Origin: Defluviicoccus sp.
GTDB taxonomy: Bacteria; Pseudomonadota; Alphaproteobacteria; MPNO01
Direction: 5' to 3'
Assembly: GCA_028821395.1 (NCBI GenBank)
Contig: JAPPGP010000119.1
Span: 1 to 64,000 of the forward strand
Length of the DNA: 64,000 nt
Part shown: positions 58,952-64,000 of the stretch, piece by piece
How positions within the stretch are numbered: position 1 is the stretch's first letter
Layout: every line of letters starts with the position of its first letter
Program-made: the position numbers and the translations under genes
The notes under the pieces: model-generated
What the model saw: only the letters and a program-made list of their open reading frames with translations
Told to the model about the DNA's origin: nothing
Database searches by the model: none

Positions 58952-59962
58952 ATGAGAGCACATTCATGCTTGCGGTCAGCAGGTATCGCGCTCGCCGGCG
59001 CGATCCTCGGGTTTTCCGGCGCGGCAATCGCCCAGGACATCAAGATCGGGCTGATCATGGAGGCCCGGCCCGCCGAGCAGCCCTGGAGTGCGGCGATATT
59101 CGATTCGGCGGAAAAGCTGAAGAAGGAAGACAAGGGGGTTTCCTTCGCCCAGTCCTTCAAGGCCTTCGATCCGACCTCGGCGGAGCCGATCGCGCGGCAG
59201 CTCCTGGCCGACGGCCACAAGGTCATGGTGATGCACAGCTTCGCGCTGAACGACGTCGCCCACAAGCTCGCCGGGGAGTTCAAGGCGATTCCGATGTCGG
59301 TCAGCAGCTTCGATCCCCCGGTCCAGCCCAACCTGACCATCGCGACGGCGAGCTATCTCCAGATCGGCTACTCCAACTGCTGGCTGCTGGCGAAGCTCTC
59401 GAAGTCCGGCAAGATCGGGTTCGTCGGGGCCATGCCGATCCCCTACGCCACCGAGCTCCAGCTCGGATGCGAGCTCGGCGCCAAGGCGGCGCGCGGCGAT
59501 GCCGAGGTGCTGGCGGCCTACAGCAACAGCTTCGTCGACCAGCAGGCGACCAGGGAACAGGCGCAAGGCGTGGTCGATCGCGGGGCGGACGCGCTGTTCC
59601 CGGCCTCGGCCACCCAGGACTCGCTCGGCGGATTCCAGCTTTGCGAGCAGGCGAAGATCCCGTGCGCGGGCTGGGCGAGCGACGCGCGCCGCTATTCGCC
59701 CAACTACGCCGCAGCCTCGGCGGTGGTCGACTGGACCGTCATGCTCAAGGAGTTCGTCAAGCAGGCGAGGAGCGGCAAGCTGTCGGCGACGACCTTCGAT
59801 GCGACCTTCCAGAACGGCGGCCTCGCGCCGCAGCCGTTCGAGGGCGCCTCGGCCAAGATCGTGCCGGCGGACGTGCGGGCCGGGTATCTCAAGGTGGTGG
59901 CCGACCTCAAGCAGGGGAAGATCGAGCTGCCGAAGAGCAAGGCCCACCCCTGCTGCCCGTAA
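58952..59962 (+). CDS. BMP-family ABC transporter substrate-binding protein
   Basis: Signal peptide; IKIGLIMEARPAEQPWSAAIFDSAEKL...; followed by ATPase and two permeases. Confidence 0.9.
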   Translation: MRAHSCLRSAGIALAGAILGFSGAAIAQDIKIGLIMEARPAEQPWSAAIFDSAEKLKKEDKGVSFAQSFKAFDPTSAEPIARQLLADGHKVMVMHSFALNDVAHKLAGEFKAIPMSVSSFDPPVQPNLTIATASYLQIGYSNCWLLAKLSKSGKIGFVGAMPIPYATELQLGCELGAKAARGDAEVLAAYSNSFVDQQATREQAQGVVDRGADALFPASATQDSLGGFQLCEQAKIPCAGWASDARRYSPNYAAASAVVDWTVMLKEFVKQARSGKLSATTFDATFQNGGLAPQPFEGASAKIVPADVRAGYLKVVADLKQGKIELPKSKAHPCCP

Positions 59963-59980
59963 TCGCCCGGCTCACGCGGC

Positions 59981-61507
59981 TTGACCGGCATGGAGGCGTC
60001 GCGGCGGCCCGGTCCTGACGACGCCTCCGACGAACCGGGCGGTGCGAGATTTCGCGCCCGCCTGCGTGGCATCTCGAAGGCGTTCGGTGCCACGCAGGCG
60101 GTGCTCGATGCCGACCTCGATATCCGCGCGGGGGAAATTCACGCGCTGCTCGGAGAGAACGGGGCGGGCAAGACCACGCTGATGCGCGTGCTGGCGGGCA
60201 TTTTGCGCGCGGATGCCGGCAGCATCGAGATCGACGGCGAAACCGTGCAGCTACGCGGCCGGATGGACGGCGCCCGGCGCGGCATCGGGTTCGTGCAGCA
60301 GCATTTCGGCCTGATCGAGGAAATCAACGGCGTCGGGAACTACCTGCTCGGCCATCCCCGGCTCGGCGCCTGGCTTCACGTCGAGAGAGCTCGCGGCGAA
60401 CTCCGGAGAACCGCCGCGGAGCTGGCGCTCAATGTCGATATCGACAGCCCGATATCGGACCTGACCGTCGGCGAACGCCAGCGTCTCGAAATCCTGATCG
60501 CGCTGGCGACCGGCGCCGACGTGCTCATCCTCGACGAGCCCACCGCCGCGCTCGGCAGCGCCGAGGTGGCGGTTCTCGAACGCGTGCTTCGCCGGCTGAC
60601 CGGGCAGGGCAGGAGCGTGGTCTATATCACCCACAAGCTGCCCGAGGTGATGGCCTTCGCCGACCGCGTCACGGTCATGCGCCGGGGACGGGTCGTCGCG
60701 GAGGTCGCGGGCGACGCGCTCGACGCCGACGACCTCACCCGGGCGATGATCGGGCAGCTCCCGGAACAATCGGAAGCGTCTCGCCGCGATCCCGGGAACC
60801 CGGTGCTCGCCCTGCAGGGCGTCGGCGTCGCGGCCTCGGAGACCGGTCGCGGCCTGTTCGATATCGATCTCGAGGTGCGCGCGCACGAAGTCGTCGGGAT
60901 CGCCGGCATCTCGGGGAACGGCCAGGACGTTCTCGCGGAACTTCTCTGCGGCCTCGTCGAACCGGAGTCCGGCGGCATCGTCCTGCGTCCTCCGACCGTC
61001 GCTTACATCCCCGAGGACCGGTCGAGAGACGCGTTGGCGCCGACACTGTCGGTCGCCGACAATGCCATAGTCCACCGGCATCGCGATCCCTCGCTGAGGC
61101 GAAACGGCCAGCTCGCCCCCACCCTGGTCGGCGAATTCGTTGCCGGCGTCGTCGCCGCGGGTTCGGTGCAGGCAGCCACCACGGAGTCCAGCGTGTCGTC
61201 GCTTTCCGGCGGCAACCAGCAGCGGTTGGTGGTCGCGCGGGAGCTCGAGCGGCGGCCGGAATTGATCGTCGCCCACAACCCCTATCGCGGGCTCGACATC
61301 GGCGCGGCGGGCGACGTTCGCCGACGCCTGCTCGCGGCGCGGGACGGCGGAAGCGGCGTGGTGCTGATCAGCCCGGACCTCGAAGACCTCTTCGACATCG
61401 CCGACCGGATTCTGGTGATTTCCCGCGGCCGCATCGTCGGCGACGTCGATCCCCGGCGCACCACCGCGCAGGAGGTCGGCGCGCTGTTGGGAGACGCCGG
61501 ACAGTGA
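59981..61507 (+). CDS. ABC transporter ATP-binding protein (duplicated NBD, BMP/sugar type)
   Basis: LLGENGAGKTTLMRVLAG, LTVGERQRLEILIALATGADVLILDEPTAAL, second half SSLSGGNQQRLVVARELERRPELIVAHNPYRGLDIGA. Confidence 0.95.
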   Translation: MTGMEASRRPGPDDASDEPGGARFRARLRGISKAFGATQAVLDADLDIRAGEIHALLGENGAGKTTLMRVLAGILRADAGSIEIDGETVQLRGRMDGARRGIGFVQQHFGLIEEINGVGNYLLGHPRLGAWLHVERARGELRRTAAELALNVDIDSPISDLTVGERQRLEILIALATGADVLILDEPTAALGSAEVAVLERVLRRLTGQGRSVVYITHKLPEVMAFADRVTVMRRGRVVAEVAGDALDADDLTRAMIGQLPEQSEASRRDPGNPVLALQGVGVAASETGRGLFDIDLEVRAHEVVGIAGISGNGQDVLAELLCGLVEPESGGIVLRPPTVAYIPEDRSRDALAPTLSVADNAIVHRHRDPSLRRNGQLAPTLVGEFVAGVVAAGSVQAATTESSVSSLSGGNQQRLVVARELERRPELIVAHNPYRGLDIGAAGDVRRRLLAARDGGSGVVLISPDLEDLFDIADRILVISRGRIVGDVDPRRTTAQEVGALLGDAGQ

Positions 61508-62544
61508 AACCCGCCGCCGGATTGTCCGACCCCGTCCGGCTGGCGCTCGGCCTCGGCGCGGCCGTCGTCGCGATCGTCGCGATTAGCGCCGGGCTGTTCG
61601 CGCTCGGCGGTGCCGATCCCTTCGTCGCCTTCCGCGCGATGTATCGCGGCTCCTTCGGAAGCTGGGTGAGCTTCGGCGAGACGCTGATCCGGTTCGCGCC
61701 TGTCACCCTGATCGCGCTCGGCCTGGTGCCGTCGCTCCGCATCGGGCTGTTCAACATCGGCGCGCCCGGGCAGATCGGTCTCGGCGCACTGTTCGCAACA
61801 CTCGCCGGTTTCGCTCTGGGTGGGGAGCCGCCATCCGTCTCGATTCCCGTGACCTTCGTCGCCGCGGCGGCGGGCGGCGCCCTGTGGGCGCTCGGCCCAG
61901 GATTGCTGCGCGCCTGGTTTCGGGTGAACGAGATCCTGTCGACGCTGGTGTTCAACTTCCTCGCGCTCTATTTGCTGCAATACCTGTTGACCGGTCCGCT
62001 GCACGGCTACCGGTCCAACATCGCCCAGTCGGACCCGCTGCCGAAGGAAGCCTGGCTCCCCGTCGTCATCGAAGGAACCCGGGCGCATGCGGGGCTGTTC
62101 GTCGTGCTGGCCGCCGTCGCCGCGCTCTGGCTGGTGCAGCGCAGCCCGCTCGGCTACCGCCTGCGGCTGTTCGGCGCGGGGCCGAACCTTGCGCGGCAGG
62201 CGGGGGTGAGCGGCCCGCTTCTGATCGTCTGGACGATGTGCGTCGGGGGCGCCGCGGCCGGCATAGCGGGGTGGATGCAGGTCGCCGGCGTCGATCATCG
62301 GCTCTACGACACCGTCGCCGATCCGATCGGCTATATGGGCCTGTTCGCCGCCCTGCTCGGGGTGCTGCACCCGGTCGGCATCTTCTTTTCCGGGCTGGTC
62401 TTCGCCGCGCTGCTCCGCGGCGGCGAGTCGCTCCAGATCGGCGCCAACGTCTCTCCCGAGATCATCAGCGCGCTCGTCGGGCTCATCCTGCTGCTGCTCG
62501 CCGCCCGCTCGGGCCGTTTCACCAGAGCGAGCCGGGAAGCCTGA
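61504..62544 (+). CDS. ABC transporter permease
   Basis: Polytopic; LRIGLFNIGAPGQIGLGALFATLAG, 4-bp overlap with the ATPase gene. Confidence 0.93.
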   Translation: MKPAAGLSDPVRLALGLGAAVVAIVAISAGLFALGGADPFVAFRAMYRGSFGSWVSFGETLIRFAPVTLIALGLVPSLRIGLFNIGAPGQIGLGALFATLAGFALGGEPPSVSIPVTFVAAAAGGALWALGPGLLRAWFRVNEILSTLVFNFLALYLLQYLLTGPLHGYRSNIAQSDPLPKEAWLPVVIEGTRAHAGLFVVLAAVAALWLVQRSPLGYRLRLFGAGPNLARQAGVSGPLLIVWTMCVGGAAAGIAGWMQVAGVDHRLYDTVADPIGYMGLFAALLGVLHPVGIFFSGLVFAALLRGGESLQIGANVSPEIISALVGLILLLLAARSGRFTRASREA

Positions 62545-63458
62545 TGTTCTTCGAGAGCATGCTCGAAGCCGGGGTGAGGCTGACCGTGCCGTTGCTGCTG
62601 GTCGCGCTCGGCGAGCTGATCGCCGAACGCGCCGGCGTGATCAATATCGGGCTCGAAGGCAAGATGGCGGCCGGCGCCTATGCCGGTTTCGTCGTCATGG
62701 CGGGAACCGGCGATCCCTGGGCGGCGGCGCTCGCCGCCGTGCTGGCCGGTGCCGCCGTATCGTCGGTGATGGCGGGTGTCGCGATCTGGGGCCAGGTCAA
62801 CCAGATCCTGGTGGGCTTCGCGCTGTTCATCATGGTGCCGGGGCTGGTCGCGTTCCTCTACCAGCAACACACCACGACCCTGGTGGTCACGCCGGCGCTG
62901 GACCGCCTGTCGCTTCCCGGGCTGAGCGAATTGCCGGTCATCGGCGGCGCGTTCTTCTCACAGAACGGCTTCTACTACGGCGTCGTCGCGCTCTGCCTTC
63001 TGGTCTGGGTGTGGATGCACCGCACCCGCTTCGGCCTGTCCGTGTCCGCCTGCGGGCACGATCCCGAGGTCGCGCTCTCCAAGGGGATCGCGGTGCGCTG
63101 GGTCCGGACCCGGGCGACGCTCGCCTGCGGCGCGCTCGCCGGATTGGGCGGCGCGGCGCTGACCGTCGGCGCGCTGGGCTCGTTCAGCCCGGGCGTCACC
63201 GGGGGGCGCGGGTTCGTCGCCATCGCCATCGTCATACTGGGCCGCTGGAGCGTCGGCTGGACGGTGCTCGCCGCGCTCGCGATCGGGCTCTCCGACGCCC
63301 TCAGGCTCCGCCTCGGCAGCCAGGTCGATTTCCCCGTCCAGCTCCTCGCCATGCTGCCCTGGCTGGTGGTGCTGGTCATGTTGATCGCCGGAGCCCGTTT
63401 CGCGAAGATGCCGAGGGCGCTGGGGCGCAATGTTGGCGCGGCCCAATCGGTGACCTGA
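62544..63458 (+). CDS. ABC transporter permease
   Basis: GELIAERAGVINIGLEGKMAAGAYAGFVV, typical BMP-type inner-membrane subunit. Confidence 0.94.
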   Translation: MFFESMLEAGVRLTVPLLLVALGELIAERAGVINIGLEGKMAAGAYAGFVVMAGTGDPWAAALAAVLAGAAVSSVMAGVAIWGQVNQILVGFALFIMVPGLVAFLYQQHTTTLVVTPALDRLSLPGLSELPVIGGAFFSQNGFYYGVVALCLLVWVWMHRTRFGLSVSACGHDPEVALSKGIAVRWVRTRATLACGALAGLGGAALTVGALGSFSPGVTGGRGFVAIAIVILGRWSVGWTVLAALAIGLSDALRLRLGSQVDFPVQLLAMLPWLVVLVMLIAGARFAKMPRALGRNVGAAQSVT

Positions 63459-63527
63459 CGGAGTCGTCATGGCCCGACGCTACCCGATTCTCCCGAACAC
63501 GCGATCCCGCGGGATCGCGGACCGTCT

Positions 63528-64000
63528 GTGAGCCTGCGTCCCAACAGGCTGGTCGGCGCCCGGGTGCGCCGTCTCGAGGACCCCAAGTTCCTGCGCGGCC
63601 GGGGCCGCTACACGGGCGACGCGCGACCGCCCGGGATGCTGCATGTCGCCTTCTTTCGCAGCGACGTGCCGCACGCCGACATCGAGAGCGTCGCCGTCGA
63701 GCCCGCGCGCGACGTTCCCGGTGTCGTGGGCGTCTTCACCGCCGAGGACATCTCGCCTCTGGTCCGGCCCATCTCGGTCGAGGTGACCATGCCCGGCTAC
63801 CAGGGCTGCGACTATCCGGTCCTCGGCCGGGACAAGGTGTGTTTCGTCGGCCAGCCGATCGCCGCGGTGGTCGCGCGGTCGCGCTACGAGGCCGAGGACG
63901 GGGCCGCGGCGATCGCCGCGGAATACCGGCCCCTGCCGCCGGTGCTCGATGTCGACCGGGCTTCCGAGCCGGGCTCGGCGACGATCCACCCGTCGGTGCC
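63528..64000 (+). CDS. Xanthine dehydrogenase-family molybdopterin-binding large subunit (3' end outside window)
   Basis: GTG start; LVGARVRRLEDPKFLRGRGRYTGDARPPGMLHVAFFRSDVPHADIESV... open to the window edge. Confidence 0.88.
   Translation, partial: MSLRPNRLVGARVRRLEDPKFLRGRGRYTGDARPPGMLHVAFFRSDVPHADIESVAVEPARDVPGVVGVFTAEDISPLVRPISVEVTMPGYQGCDYPVLGRDKVCFVGQPIAAVVARSRYEAEDGAAAIAAEYRPLPPVLDVDRASEPGSATIHPSV

Overview
GC-rich (alphaproteobacterial-type) chromosomal window, densely coding on both strands, with no rRNA, tRNA, CRISPR array or transposase that I can support. Conserved blocks: ptsH / PTS-EIIA / rapZ / hprK / chvG / chvI facing pckA (2.0-8.3 kb); lgt / midA-like / pgeF (30.1-32.8 kb); ffh-rpsP-rimM-trmD-rplS-leuCDB (33.8-40.5 kb) with asd at 43.8 kb; sdhCDAB (50.4-53.8 kb). 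Accessory blocks: a TonB receptor / Rieske oxygenase / amidohydrolase / TRAP-TAXI / TauD region (9.4-18.3 kb), hyuB plus an ornithine cyclodeaminase-like gene, an antisense TRAP operon between leuB and asd, an AprAB-like flavoprotein/ferredoxin plus acyl-CoA ligase cluster, pobA, a BMP-family ABC importer, three molybdenum-hydroxylase large subunits without visible partner subunits, and six toxin-antitoxin loci or remnants. The most interesting signal is at 22653-23297. The ORF track splits a carboxymuconolactone decarboxylase/AhpD-like gene in two at an in-frame TGA. The TGA sits at the second position of the family's CxxC redox motif (C-R-Y-TGA), the frame stays open for 132 further codons, and a perfect 7-bp hairpin with a GGC loop starts 14 nt after the TGA. 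This looks like an unannotated selenoprotein (CxxU) with a bacterial SECIS element. It is the first gene of an overlapping four-gene unit with a paralog lacking the CxxC motif, a lone molybdenum hydroxylase and an XRE regulator.
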